Below, in pieces: positions 49,417-57,814 of a stretch of 64,000 nt of DNA. Positions within the stretch are counted from its first letter, which is position 1, and the number at the start of each line of letters is the position of its first letter. The position numbers were made by a program, and so were the translations under genes. The notes below the pieces were generated by a model, which worked only from the letters and a program-made list of their open reading frames with translations, had not been told where the DNA came from and searched no databases. This DNA is from Acidobacteriota bacterium. Its GTDB lineage: Bacteria; Acidobacteriota; Holophagae; Thermotomaculales; Thermotomaculaceae. The DNA is taken from positions 53,100 through 117,099 of the forward strand of contig JAADGL010000053.1 of NCBI GenBank assembly GCA_013152385.1, read 5' to 3'.

Positions 49417-49880
49417 AATGCCTGAAACCCGCCGAGATGATGGAACTGTTATACGGTGAAACCGATCCGGCCACACTTCAAAAAGGACGGGAACATCTGG
49501 CCCAATGCTCCAAATGCAGAAATGCATACTGGCAGCTGAAAGATACCCGGGACTGGCTGGGAAAAAACGACAACAGAGAACAGCCCGTTATTTTCATTTT
49601 ACCTCCGCCCGCCGTGAAAAAACCGGCTGTCGGCCTGAAAATAGCGGCAGCGGCTATATTGGCCATCCTGATCGGTGCAGGTGGATTTTATGCCGCCAGA
49701 TTCCAGAAACAGACTGAAACACTGCTGGCTCATCAGCAGCAGATGGAACAAAAACTGGAAAACGCAAGTTTTCGGATTCAGGAAACAAACCGGAATCAGT
49801 ACATGATGGTTCTCGCATTGAAAGATTATCTTGACAAAAACTACCAGACAAGGAAGGTATCCTATGAAAAATTCCGTTAA
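49413..49880 (+). CDS. Membrane zinc-finger anti-sigma factor
   Basis: A 155-residue single-pass membrane protein. The N-terminal cytoplasmic part carries the ZAS-type motif H-x3-C-x2-C (HLAQCSKC, His28, Cys32, Cys35) that clamps ECF sigma factors. A membrane helix follows (about 72-93), then a periplasmic coiled coil rich in Gln. It is translated with the sigma gene (ATGA) and overlaps the exported protein gene by 17 nt. The release signal is unknown. Confidence 0.87.
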   Translation: MKCLKPAEMMELLYGETDPATLQKGREHLAQCSKCRNAYWQLKDTRDWLGKNDNREQPVIFILPPPAVKKPAVGLKIAAAAILAILIGAGGFYAARFQKQTETLLAHQQQMEQKLENASFRIQETNRNQYMMVLALKDYLDKNYQTRKVSYEKFR

Positions 49881-50361
49881 ACTGCTATTCGCCGCATGTA
49901 TGATTACCATACTGGCCGGAACCTCCGCCTTTGCGGCAAATTTTTCCAGAACTTCGGCAGCTGTTGAATCCGTTCTCCGCCAGTCTCTTCAGCTCCCCAT
50001 CGGCCCCGCGACTCAATTTATCTCTTTCTACATCCCGAATAACGGCCTGTTTATTGTGGTCACCACAGATTTCAGTATGCGCCCCGCCGCAGAAACCCCA
50101 TTCGGGCCGGCCAAAAGCAAAGGCGGCAACATGCCAAATCCGGCTGCCATCCGAAATGCCATGAAAAACGCAATCCTCCACTGCAAAAAAATGAAACTTC
50201 CCAAAGGGAAAAATGAATCACTGTTCGTCATACTGGCAAACCGGGCGTTGTTTTCCCGTCCGGGTGAGAATCGAAACAACGGGATTACCTATAAAGCCTA
50301 CATCACCATTCAGAAACTCACTTCCGGTACCAATCCCGCCGCGTCAATTGTCATGGAATAG
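49864..50361 (+). CDS. Small exported protein of unknown function
   Basis: A 165-residue protein with a clear Sec signal (KLLFAACMITILAGTSAFA, cleaved after AFA). The mature part of about 140 residues has no recognised family. It alternates hydrophobic strands (QFISFYIPNNGLFIVVTTDF) with a basic segment (HCKKMKLPKGKNESL) and ends in IQKLTSGTNPAASIVME. It overlaps the anti-sigma gene and is the third member of the sigma/anti-sigma cassette; it could be a sensor partner or a regulated product. A terminator follows. Confidence 0.8.
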   Translation: MKNSVKLLFAACMITILAGTSAFAANFSRTSAAVESVLRQSLQLPIGPATQFISFYIPNNGLFIVVTTDFSMRPAAETPFGPAKSKGGNMPNPAAIRNAMKNAILHCKKMKLPKGKNESLFVILANRALFSRPGENRNNGITYKAYITIQKLTSGTNPAASIVME

Positions 50362-50367
50362 AAAATG

Positions 50368-50409
50368 AAAGGGGGAATTCTTTCCCTTTATTCGGATTTT
50401 ATTTTTTTT
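50368..50409 (+). terminator. Rho-independent terminator after the sigma cassette
   Basis: AAAGGG (50368-50373) pairs with CCCTTT (50384-50389), extended by G-C/T pairs inside, and is followed by a T-rich run TTTTATTTTTTTT. It ends the sigma/anti-sigma/exported-protein operon, facing the convergent GspF-like gene. Confidence 0.7.
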
Positions 50410-50432
50410 CAGCCGCTGGAAATACAAGCGAA

Positions 50433-51230
50433 TCAGAGTGCCTGGCCCAAACCGGACACAGCAAAAACAGCCACCGATGCAAGAATTGTTGCCATCACCA
50501 GCACAACACCGGTGTAGTAAAACCCCCGTTCAAGACGGGTCAACAACTTTTCCATCCTCTCCGAAGCTGTGTTCCGAATCCGCTCCAGGGCACTATCCAG
50601 TTTTCCGGTTTCCTCCCCGGCCCGAAGAAGCTCTTTATCATTTTTCGGTAAAGAAATAAGTTTGTAATAATGTTCGGTATTCAGGCGAATTTTAGCACCG
50701 GAGGCTTTCAGTTCCCGTTTTGTGTCCTCAAAAGAAAGGCCGGATGCCACACAGAATGCGATTCCGGTCAAATCAAGCCAACGGCGCAAACCGGGAGAAA
50801 GCATCTGGAGAATTGCAAGGAGGATTCCCAGAATCATTACCGCAATCACATACCAGATTTTGATTCCGAGAACCAATTCCATATTTACGGTACGGAATAA
50901 AAAGAAAGAACCAAGAATGCCGATTATCAAAACCACCGCAGACTTAAAAAAAGCAGCCCACAATTTGGATTCATAGTGGTGGCGCACCTCGTACAGTTCC
51001 ACAAGGGCAGCAAAAGCATTTTCCAGCCTGCCGGAAACCTCCCCGATACCAAGATACATTCTATCCGCAGCCGGAAAACCATGTTTCTTTACGGCATCCC
51101 GAAGGCTGGAACCTGCCTCAATGGCTTTTGCGAGGGATTGAAACGGTCCGCCGGCCAGGCGGAAAGCCGCAACAAGGGAATCGCCGGCCTCCAGCCTGAA
51201 TTTTAACTGCCGGTAAACATCCGCTTTCAT
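50433..51230 (-). CDS. GspF/PilC-like type II secretion F-domain protein (orphan)
   Basis: A 265-residue membrane protein with a single-and-a-half T2SF arrangement. An N-terminal helical domain (LEAGDSLVAAFRLAGG; GSSLRDAVKKHGFPAADRMY, then IGEVSGRLENAFAALVELYE) is followed by two central helices, a second cytoplasmic domain (KELLRAGEETGKLDSALERI) and a C-terminal helix. The GExSGxL and GEETGKL signatures are those of T2SF. Usual GspF is about 400 residues, so it is short. No GspE, GspG or pilin gene is near. Start at 51230 follows GGAGAGAG. It lies just after the receptor's terminator. Confidence 0.82.
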   Translation of the reverse strand: MKADVYRQLKFRLEAGDSLVAAFRLAGGPFQSLAKAIEAGSSLRDAVKKHGFPAADRMYLGIGEVSGRLENAFAALVELYEVRHHYESKLWAAFFKSAVVLIIGILGSFFLFRTVNMELVLGIKIWYVIAVMILGILLAILQMLSPGLRRWLDLTGIAFCVASGLSFEDTKRELKASGAKIRLNTEHYYKLISLPKNDKELLRAGEETGKLDSALERIRNTASERMEKLLTRLERGFYYTGVVLVMATILASVAVFAVSGLGQAL

Positions 51231-51245
51231 ACATCTCTCTCCGAA

Positions 51246-51277
51246 CATAAAAAAAAGGGAGAGGCAGTGCCCCTCCC
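51246..51277 (-). terminator. Rho-independent terminator of the Oar-like receptor gene
   Basis: On the minus strand GGGAGGGGC and GCCTCTCCC (one G-U pair) form a 9-bp stem with a 3-nt loop, followed by T8. It lies 18 nt after the receptor stop. Confidence 0.93.
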
Positions 51278-51294
51278 TTCAGGTGAATAACGAA

Positions 51295-54267
51295 TTAGAA
51301 CTTGTACTTGATACCGAAGCGGATATACCGCGGGCTCTGGAAAGATTCCGGTTTCAGGAAGTTCTCATAAACAGACATTCCGGCATCAGATGCGAACTGC
51401 TCCAGTTCATTCAATGAATGGAAGCGGCCGTCAATCCAGGTTGCCCACTGACGGAAAGTCATGTTGTGATCAGACAGCCACTGTGCAGACGGCGTGTCAT
51501 AGGTGAACCGCTGGTTCACAGCCGTAACATTGTGGGAGTTGAGCACATTGTAAATGTAGAAATAACCGGTAAGAGAACCCAGTTTACCCATTTCATAGGT
51601 ATAAGAGAAGTTCAAATCCAGGCTCTGAACCGCATCGGTGCGGCCAAGGCCGGGTGCGCCGTTGGTGATGAGACGGAATTCGCCGTACCATCCGGTGCTG
51701 CCGTCATCCGGGTTACCGTAAGCGGCAATCGGAGTACCGGAGTAGTAGGTGTAAGACCAACCGGTAACCAAACCGAAGTCAAACTTGTACAAGCCGTTCC
51801 ACTTAATCTGATGGGGACGGTCATACGGCAGAACGCCTTCGGTGTTGACCAGTGTGGAGGGAAGGTCATAAGCGGCGGTCAGGTTGGGGTCAACCTGTCC
51901 GTAGAAAGGCAGAACACCACCGATATAGTTACCCCAGAGTTTGGAGTGCGTATAGGTGAAATCCATCTGCCAGTTATCCGCATACTTCCGCTTCAGGGTC
52001 ATTTCGTAGGAGCGGTAGTTCCGCTTCGGCCGTACGAAACCGGCCTGCTCTGCGGTTACATTATAAACAGTGCCGTCGTTGTCGGTGTAGTTGATGTCTT
52101 CACCGGGGTTGGCCAGAACATAGTGGTTTCCATCGTCAAAAGACACATCTTCAATGATGTGGTTCAAAGAACGATATTTGAAGCGGACACCTGCCGACCA
52201 GTTGTCGTTCAGGAGCTGCTCGTAACCGACGATGAATTCATCATCGGAAGTACCTTTCAGGCCGTCTGCAACCGGGGCGGGGCCGCCGGCACCTGACGGG
52301 AAGGTAAAGATGATGGAATCACTGTTGGTCGCATAGTTCCAGTCGTAGTTGTTGGCATTGAAATCCCAGAACCCGATGGTTCCGTCGCCATCCACATCCA
52401 CGTCCTGCTTCGCCATTACCCAGTAGTCAAAGTACAGAACTTCCTGAGCAAAAGCACGGTTGTTGATGTCCATGGGAACGTTTTCATAGAAGGTACCCCA
52501 GCTGGTATAGAGCTTGGAAGCGCCGTCGCCGAAAATGTCGTAGGTCAGGCCGATACGGGGAGAATCCATATCGTCAATGTCAATGGCCGTGTACGGGCCG
52601 CCAAAGAAGGGGCTGTTCCCTTTAATCTTCTGTTCCGCGTGACGGATACCGATGGACAGCATCAGGTTGTCCGTGACGTTCCACTTATCCTGCAGGAAGT
52701 AAGCAGTGTTGTCGGTTTCAGTTTTGTTGTCATTGGAATCAAAGGTTGTCAGCTGATGAAAACGGTCACCGGAGATATAGTAATCAATCAGTTCGCCGTT
52801 GGGGTCATCAATGGCAAACATCCGACGGCGGACGTATACGGCAGAACCCAGATCCTGATACCGGTATACCACACCACCGGAGTACCGGCGTGCGGAATCA
52901 AATTTGTTCTCTTCATACTGGATACCACCCTTGATATCGTGGTTGCCCCAGAAATATTCAAGAGACACTTTGTACATGTCACGTTCCATATGAACGTTTT
53001 CCATGTAACCGAGGCCGCCGAAACTGCCTGTTCCGAAACGGTCCCAAGTCATGGCGCCGTCATTTCCGTCGAGGGAAGAATCCACACGTTTCTGGAAATG
53101 CTGGCCGTACTGGGCGGAAAGAACCAGGTTGTCGGTAAGAATACTGTCATATTTCAATGTCCAGTCGGTACCACCGGTCTGATTCAGTCTGTCTCTCGCC
53201 TTGTCGCCGGTTGAACTGTGATAGTAGTAATCTGTCGGGTCACCGAAGGTGGAGAATACCAGGGTATTGTTTTCGTTGATGTTGTAGGTCAACTTCAATG
53301 CCCAGTAGTCACTTTCGGTCCGATGGGTTACTTCTGCTTCGCCGCGGCGCTGCAGTACCATAGGATCGGTAACAGTGTAGTGGTTGGAGTGCGTGCTGGG
53401 GTTATAAGCCATGAAGAACCACAGTTTATCCTTGATGATCGGGCCACCGAAGGAGAAACCATAGTCATATTCCCGCTGGCCTTTGAAACTGGAGCCGAAC
53501 CAGGGAGTCGGGCTTTTTGCGGAGAAAGACGGATTCCTGAAATAGTAGAAAGCACTTCCGTGGAATTCGTTACCACCGGATTTGGTGATTACGTTGACCA
53601 CAGCACCCATGGACTGGCCGAATTCAGCCTCGTATCCACCGGTTTTTACCTGAACTTCCTGTACGAAGTCAAAGTTCAGGCCCTTCCCCTGAGTCCCGTT
53701 TTCCACATCGGTGGTATTCATACCATCAATAATGTAGTTGGACTCGGTTCCGGAAGCACCGTTTACAATCATACCGCCGGAGATATCAGAACCGGTAACA
53801 CCGGGGGTCAGCTGTACAACAGACAGATAGGAACGGCCGGTCGGAATCTGTTCAACATAATTCGTGCTGAACGTCTGGCCGGTTGTCGTTGTCGCCTGGT
53901 CAATCAGCGGTTTTTCCGCGGTAACAACAATACTTTCAGACAGCTTGGCTGCCTTCAGGGTAAAGTTTTTCTCGACAGTGGATTCCAGAGTAACCTTAAT
54001 ACCTTTCATGGTAATGGTCTGGAAACCCGGCAGTGTCGCCGTCAACTGATACATGCCCGGGGGCAGCAGAATCAGACGATACTTACCATTTGCGTCTGTA
54101 GCTGTTGACTTCTGTCCCTGGAGAGCCGGTGAAGTAACCACAACAGTTACCCCCGGAAGGGCTGTGCCGCTTTCATCGACAATTTTACCAACCATTTTAC
54201 CGGTTGTGCCGGCGAAAACCAAGCCGGTGAATGCCAGGAAAGTCAACATTAGAAAAAACTTTTTCAT
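51295..54267 (-). CDS. Oar-like TonB-dependent outer-membrane receptor
   Basis: A 990-residue outer-membrane protein. Signal peptide KKFFLMLTFLAFTGLVFA; carboxypeptidase-regulatory-like domain (about 22-105; GKIVDESGTALPGVTVVVTS); plug domain (about 115-235; NYIIDGMNTTDVENGTQGKG; GYEAEFGQSMGAVVNVITKSG); then a large beta-barrel ending in the aromatic C-terminus GIKYKF. It belongs to the Oar/TonB-receptor class abundant in Acidobacteria, probably importing oligosaccharides or other bulky ligands. A Ca-binding-type loop DVDGDGTIGFWDF lies at about residues 620-632. Start chosen for GGAGG 8 nt upstream. Own promoter and terminator; monocistronic. Confidence 0.93.
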   Translation of the reverse strand: MKKFFLMLTFLAFTGLVFAGTTGKMVGKIVDESGTALPGVTVVVTSPALQGQKSTATDANGKYRLILLPPGMYQLTATLPGFQTITMKGIKVTLESTVEKNFTLKAAKLSESIVVTAEKPLIDQATTTTGQTFSTNYVEQIPTGRSYLSVVQLTPGVTGSDISGGMIVNGASGTESNYIIDGMNTTDVENGTQGKGLNFDFVQEVQVKTGGYEAEFGQSMGAVVNVITKSGGNEFHGSAFYYFRNPSFSAKSPTPWFGSSFKGQREYDYGFSFGGPIIKDKLWFFMAYNPSTHSNHYTVTDPMVLQRRGEAEVTHRTESDYWALKLTYNINENNTLVFSTFGDPTDYYYHSSTGDKARDRLNQTGGTDWTLKYDSILTDNLVLSAQYGQHFQKRVDSSLDGNDGAMTWDRFGTGSFGGLGYMENVHMERDMYKVSLEYFWGNHDIKGGIQYEENKFDSARRYSGGVVYRYQDLGSAVYVRRRMFAIDDPNGELIDYYISGDRFHQLTTFDSNDNKTETDNTAYFLQDKWNVTDNLMLSIGIRHAEQKIKGNSPFFGGPYTAIDIDDMDSPRIGLTYDIFGDGASKLYTSWGTFYENVPMDINNRAFAQEVLYFDYWVMAKQDVDVDGDGTIGFWDFNANNYDWNYATNSDSIIFTFPSGAGGPAPVADGLKGTSDDEFIVGYEQLLNDNWSAGVRFKYRSLNHIIEDVSFDDGNHYVLANPGEDINYTDNDGTVYNVTAEQAGFVRPKRNYRSYEMTLKRKYADNWQMDFTYTHSKLWGNYIGGVLPFYGQVDPNLTAAYDLPSTLVNTEGVLPYDRPHQIKWNGLYKFDFGLVTGWSYTYYSGTPIAAYGNPDDGSTGWYGEFRLITNGAPGLGRTDAVQSLDLNFSYTYEMGKLGSLTGYFYIYNVLNSHNVTAVNQRFTYDTPSAQWLSDHNMTFRQWATWIDGRFHSLNELEQFASDAGMSVYENFLKPESFQSPRYIRFGIKYKF

Positions 54268-54411
54268 ATGTTTAGCCTCCATTTTAAAAAGTTCTTATCC
54301 CAAAACAACATCATTTTCCTCAAACAAACTTCTTCGTTTTCTTCTCTTTCACCCCCTTTCATCGTATTTGTACAGATTCAAGAAAATTCATAAACTCCGT
54401 TCATTGCAATC

Positions 54412-54440
54412 ATTTTGACCCACAACCGGCAAGTTGTCAA
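54412..54440 (-). promoter_or_regulatory. Sigma-70-type promoter of the receptor gene
   Basis: On the minus strand TTGACA (54440-54435), 17-nt spacer, CAAAAT (54417-54412). Predicted start is near 54405, giving a purine-rich 5' UTR of about 138 nt before the ATG at 54267. No riboswitch was recognised in it. Confidence 0.75.
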
Positions 54441-54494
54441 GGCAAAATTTACAGAGATTGCATATCTATTTAACATCGTTAAAAAAACAAATGC

Positions 54495-55388
54495 CTACTT
54501 TTTCGCCTTCTTTGCCTCTTCAATTTTTTTCTGCAGTTTTTCCGCTGTTTTCTGAACGGAACCGGCAAGTTTACTTGCAGGAAATTCTTTCAAAAATGAG
54601 CGGCATTCTTCCAGGGCTTCCGGAAAATGTTTCAATTTAAGGTTGCAGTTGATGAGAAGCGGAAGAACTTCCTGGCGGTATTTCGGATCTTTTGACGCTT
54701 TGGCCAGAAGCGGCAATGCTTTTTTGAACTGCTGGCGGTCATGGAGTTCTCCCCCGAGACGAAAATCAATTTCCGCATTGTCCACTCCGTTGTCAATGGC
54801 GCGCTGAAAAACAGGATATGCTTTTGCCGGCTGACCGGTCATCAGATAGATTTTTCCCAGGTTCAGATAAGAATATGCGTAATCCGGGCGAAGGGTCATA
54901 AGTTTTTCATAGAGCGCCTCCGCTTCAGACATTTTCCGGTTCTGAGCGTATGCCACCGCCAGGGCATCCACCCGGCCGATATCGTGAATGGTGGCATCCT
55001 TGCCCAGGTCTTTCACTTTCATCAAGGCATATTTTACTCTGCCGTCCAGGTTATTTTTTTTGGTTTCCACCGCATAGAGGTAGTCCAGGGCTTCAATTGC
55101 TTTTTTGCCGCCGGCGTTGTAAGCCGCCTGCATCTGCGTTGCCGCGTCGTCCAGCTTGTTCTGGCTGTAATAGATTTTCCCCAGCTCAAGGTGTGCTTCA
55201 TAAAAAGTGCCGTCCCGTTTCAGTGCTTTCAGCAGATGTTTTTCCGCTTTGTCAAGCTTCCCTGCTTTCACATATTCCACTGACTTATTATATTCTTTCA
55301 CCGCTTTCTTGTCTGTGCTCATCGCGTTTCCACCAACGGTAACTACCACCAGAACCACAGCAATTACCAATTTCCGAAAAAAAGACAT
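54495..55388 (-). CDS. Exported TPR protein
   Basis: A 297-residue protein with a signal sequence (KLVIAVVLVVVTVGGNA) and six or so TPR repeats over the whole mature part, for example EYVKAGKLDKAEKHLLKALK, AHLELGKIYYSQNKLDDAAT and SYLNLGKIYLMTGQPAKAYP. The C-terminus is Lys/Ala-rich. No enzyme motif. It has its own extended -10 promoter and the ribosome site AGGAGGAAACAAC. Function unknown; its position upstream of the receptor gene on the same strand is compatible with, but does not show, a shared role. Confidence 0.83.
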   Translation of the reverse strand: MSFFRKLVIAVVLVVVTVGGNAMSTDKKAVKEYNKSVEYVKAGKLDKAEKHLLKALKRDGTFYEAHLELGKIYYSQNKLDDAATQMQAAYNAGGKKAIEALDYLYAVETKKNNLDGRVKYALMKVKDLGKDATIHDIGRVDALAVAYAQNRKMSEAEALYEKLMTLRPDYAYSYLNLGKIYLMTGQPAKAYPVFQRAIDNGVDNAEIDFRLGGELHDRQQFKKALPLLAKASKDPKYRQEVLPLLINCNLKLKHFPEALEECRSFLKEFPASKLAGSVQKTAEKLQKKIEEAKKAKK

Positions 55389-55422
55389 TTGTTGTTTCCT
55401 CCTGATCTAAAAATCGTTTAAA

Positions 55423-55431
55423 ATTATACCA
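55423..55431 (-). promoter_or_regulatory. Extended -10 promoter of the TPR gene
   Basis: TGGTATAAT on the minus strand (extended -10 with perfect TATAAT at 55428-55423), 34 nt before the ATG. A weak ATTCTG lies 17 nt upstream. Confidence 0.65.
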
Positions 55432-55525
55432 CAATCCGAAAAATCCAGAATCACAATTCCCGTTACAAAACCGGAACCGGGAGTCCGGGGAATTCTTCAC
55501 CCGCTATCGCACACAGTAAAAAGAC

Positions 55526-56737
55526 CTACGATTTCGCCTTTTTCAACACGGTACAGACCGAAGCACAGATGGGGCCACCGATATTAAATGTTGCCGCAAC
55601 ATCCGCATTTTTTACCTGCAACGGCGCCGGAGCTTTCCCCATGAGCTGGAGAGCGCTCCAGCCAATCATGGCAATGCCGGTGGCACCCACCGGATGGCCT
55701 TTGGCGATAAGGCCGCCGGAGGTATTGATGGCACAGGAACCATCCACCGCGGCATGGCCGTCCCGCCAGAATGCCGCACCTTTCCCGTAGTCCGCGACAC
55801 CGAGAACCTCCGCCGCGATGGCGCCCATGACGGTGAAACAGTCGTGAACTTCCGCCACTTTGACATCTTCCGGGCTTACATTGGCCATTTTGTAGGCTTC
55901 GTTCATGGCGCGGAAAGCTCCCGCCGGTTTCAGTACATCCCGTCCCGTTACCCGCAGCGGGTCTGTCGCCTGGGCATAGCCGGCAATCTCCACACAGTCG
56001 GCTTTATCCACACCCAGCTTTGCCAATCCCTTTTCCGTGGCAAGAATCAATCCGCCGTACCCGTCTGTAATCTGGGAACAGTCATAGGTCTTCAAGGGCA
56101 GCCCTTCCACAATGTACCGGTTGCGGCCCTCAACCTTTGTCGCTTCATCCAGTGAAACCTGAATCCCATTCATCTGCGCATAAGGGTTATGCTGGGCATT
56201 GGCATATTCCATCGCAGAAACTGATGCCAGATCCCGCTCGGTCACCCCGTGGGTATCCATATATTTCTGCATAATTTCCGCAAAAATGTGAGGAAACACG
56301 TAAACCTTGCCTTCTCTGTCTTCCGGATGGGAAAAGTAGCCCAGAGCCTGTCCCACAAGTTTTCCATCCATCTTGCCGACGTCGTTGCGCATCTTTTCAT
56401 ACCCAACCGCAATTCCGATATCTCCCATTCCAAGAAGCAATTTGTAAATAACGGACAATACCGCCTGCCCGCCGGAAGCACAGGCAATTTCCACCGCCTC
56501 AATGGGTTTTGCCTCCAGGCCCGGAACATCTGCCATCAGCCCGGCAATAAGGCCCTGCCCGTTGAGGGAAATATTGCAGACAGCGCCAATGGCCCCCACA
56601 TCCAGGGCAGACGGGTCCGCGCCGATTTCTCCACAGGTTTCCGTAACAGCGTTGGCAATAATCTCCGGTACACTCATGTCAAAGAGTTTTCCGAACTTTG
56701 ACTGATGGTAGGCCGCAATGTAAATGCGTTCTCTCAC
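55526..56737 (-). CDS. SCP-x-type thiolase/acetyl-CoA acetyltransferase
   Basis: A 403-residue thiolase-fold enzyme. The nucleophile is in VEIACASGGQAVLSVIYKLL, the base histidines in EVHDCFTVMGAIAAEVLGV and SGGLIAKGHPVGATG. The divergent sequence and HDCF motif place it with SCP-x/archaeal-type thiolases, which condense or cleave acyl-CoA. Archaeal members often act with a separate OB-fold zinc protein and HMG-CoA synthase; neither is adjacent. The start is GTG at 56737 after AGGAGGATAATT; a frame to 56785 lacks a ribosome site. The reaction direction is not predictable. Confidence 0.9.
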   Translation of the reverse strand: MRERIYIAAYHQSKFGKLFDMSVPEIIANAVTETCGEIGADPSALDVGAIGAVCNISLNGQGLIAGLMADVPGLEAKPIEAVEIACASGGQAVLSVIYKLLLGMGDIGIAVGYEKMRNDVGKMDGKLVGQALGYFSHPEDREGKVYVFPHIFAEIMQKYMDTHGVTERDLASVSAMEYANAQHNPYAQMNGIQVSLDEATKVEGRNRYIVEGLPLKTYDCSQITDGYGGLILATEKGLAKLGVDKADCVEIAGYAQATDPLRVTGRDVLKPAGAFRAMNEAYKMANVSPEDVKVAEVHDCFTVMGAIAAEVLGVADYGKGAAFWRDGHAAVDGSCAINTSGGLIAKGHPVGATGIAMIGWSALQLMGKAPAPLQVKNADVAATFNIGGPICASVCTVLKKAKS

Positions 56738-56829
56738 AATTATCCTCCTTGTATTGAAAACATTCTCCAAATAGCTGTGCGCCATTCGTTTTCATGCGCG
56801 ATTCCGGAAAAACCGCATTTCCGGGCAAT

Positions 56830-56901
56830 TTACTCCGGAACCTTGTAACGCGCCATTCGCTTTTCAAACCATTTTATCATTTCATCCCCCGATTTTTCCA
56901 T
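56830..56901 (-). CDS. Possible 23-residue ORF between lipid gene and thiolase gene
   Basis: After the CDP-alcohol phosphatidyltransferase stop, the same frame stays open to a TAA at 56832-56830. Inside it an ATG at 56901, preceded by CGGGAGAAA, opens MEKSGDEMIKWFEKR and ends MARYKVPE. The charged amphipathic composition is coding-like, but 44 open codons occur by chance fairly often at this composition. It may instead be a vestige of a longer C-terminus of the upstream gene. Confidence 0.25.
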   Translation of the reverse strand: MEKSGDEMIKWFEKRMARYKVPE

Positions 56902-56964
56902 TTTCTCCCGGAAAAAGCCCGGGAACCCCAAATCTTTCCCGGCTTTCGCATCTTCGGTAAAGCA

Positions 56965-57738
56965 TCATCCTCTGGTGAGAAGCAGGGTAACGGTGTAAAT
57001 ACCGAATATAAAGATAAAGGTATCCGGAATCGCCCGGGGAATCCCCAGAACCAGAAAGAAGATAATAGCAAGATACTGGAAACCGGGGCCCAGCACACCG
57101 GACAGTTCCATAAATTTTGAATCCGGAGGCGGAGCGGTTTTACCCGCCACAAAACGATCCAGCACTGCCACGGCTTTATCCTGCCACGAATAAAAGATTT
57201 GATAAAGTACAAACAGGACTCGAAGTGCCGCCGGGTTATCATAATGATAGGGCGAATCTCCGCTTTCTGTCACTCGGCTGGTGTTGTCCCCGCCGTGAAC
57301 CGAACGATAGCGAACTGCGTAATGGTTATAAATGGAGCCCTGAAAAATAAAGGCAAGAAAACCCGCAACCCGGGTCTCAAAAGACAGCCCGGGAATCGCA
57401 AGAAAAAGTGCCAGGTTTCCAATAAAATCCAGGTTGGAGTCAAGGAATCGCCCCACCCGGGAAGGGCGATTCTGCAACCGTGCCAGAGAACCGTCCACTG
57501 CGTCAAACAGATTTTTCAGTGCTATCAGCAGTGCGGCAAGGGCCATTGTCGTCATTGTCCCCTGATGCAGGCAAATTGCGGCTCCCAGCATCAACAGAAA
57601 ATGAAACCAGGTAACCTGCGCGGCGTGGATGGAGGTAGGCGCCAGCAAACGCGCAATGAAAACAGCTGTTTCACGGGCATAATCACTCAAATCAATATAG
57701 GAAGAATTGCTGATTTTCAGGCCGTCGGGTTTCTTCAT
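56965..57738 (-). CDS. CDP-alcohol phosphatidyltransferase family protein
   Basis: A 257-residue membrane enzyme with the full family signature D-x2-DG-x2-AR-x8-G-x3-D-x3-D, read as DAVDGSLARLQNRPSRVGRF followed by LDSNLD. It has about six helices, and a cytoplasmic insert (VHGGDNTSRVTESGDSPYHY) that PgsA lacks. The family joins CDP-diacylglycerol or another CDP-alcohol with a polyol or amino alcohol; the substrate is not evident. A -10-like TAAAAT lies only 6 nt before the ATG, with no ribosome site. Confidence 0.88.
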   Translation of the reverse strand: MKKPDGLKISNSSYIDLSDYARETAVFIARLLAPTSIHAAQVTWFHFLLMLGAAICLHQGTMTTMALAALLIALKNLFDAVDGSLARLQNRPSRVGRFLDSNLDFIGNLALFLAIPGLSFETRVAGFLAFIFQGSIYNHYAVRYRSVHGGDNTSRVTESGDSPYHYDNPAALRVLFVLYQIFYSWQDKAVAVLDRFVAGKTAPPPDSKFMELSGVLGPGFQYLAIIFFLVLGIPRAIPDTFIFIFGIYTVTLLLTRG

Positions 57739-57784
57739 ATGCAGATTTTACATGAATTCCATGCAAAGAAGAACAAAAATACTC

Positions 57785-57790
57785 TATAAT
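57785..57790 (+). promoter_or_regulatory. Candidate -10 box for the cobO operon
   Basis: Perfect TATAAT, 24 nt before the ATG of the corrinoid adenosyltransferase gene. ATGCAA lies 18 nt upstream as a weak -35. It is divergent from the lipid gene promoter. Confidence 0.55.
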
Positions 57791-57814
57791 TATGCCAACG
57801 GAAGGAGATGAGGA

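Noticed and set aside
51418..54108. Long open frames on the plus strand opposite the Oar-like receptor (up to about 296 codons)
   Set aside because: They mirror the codon pattern of the receptor gene, lack ribosome sites and have no protein-family features. The receptor has signal peptide, domains, promoter and terminator.
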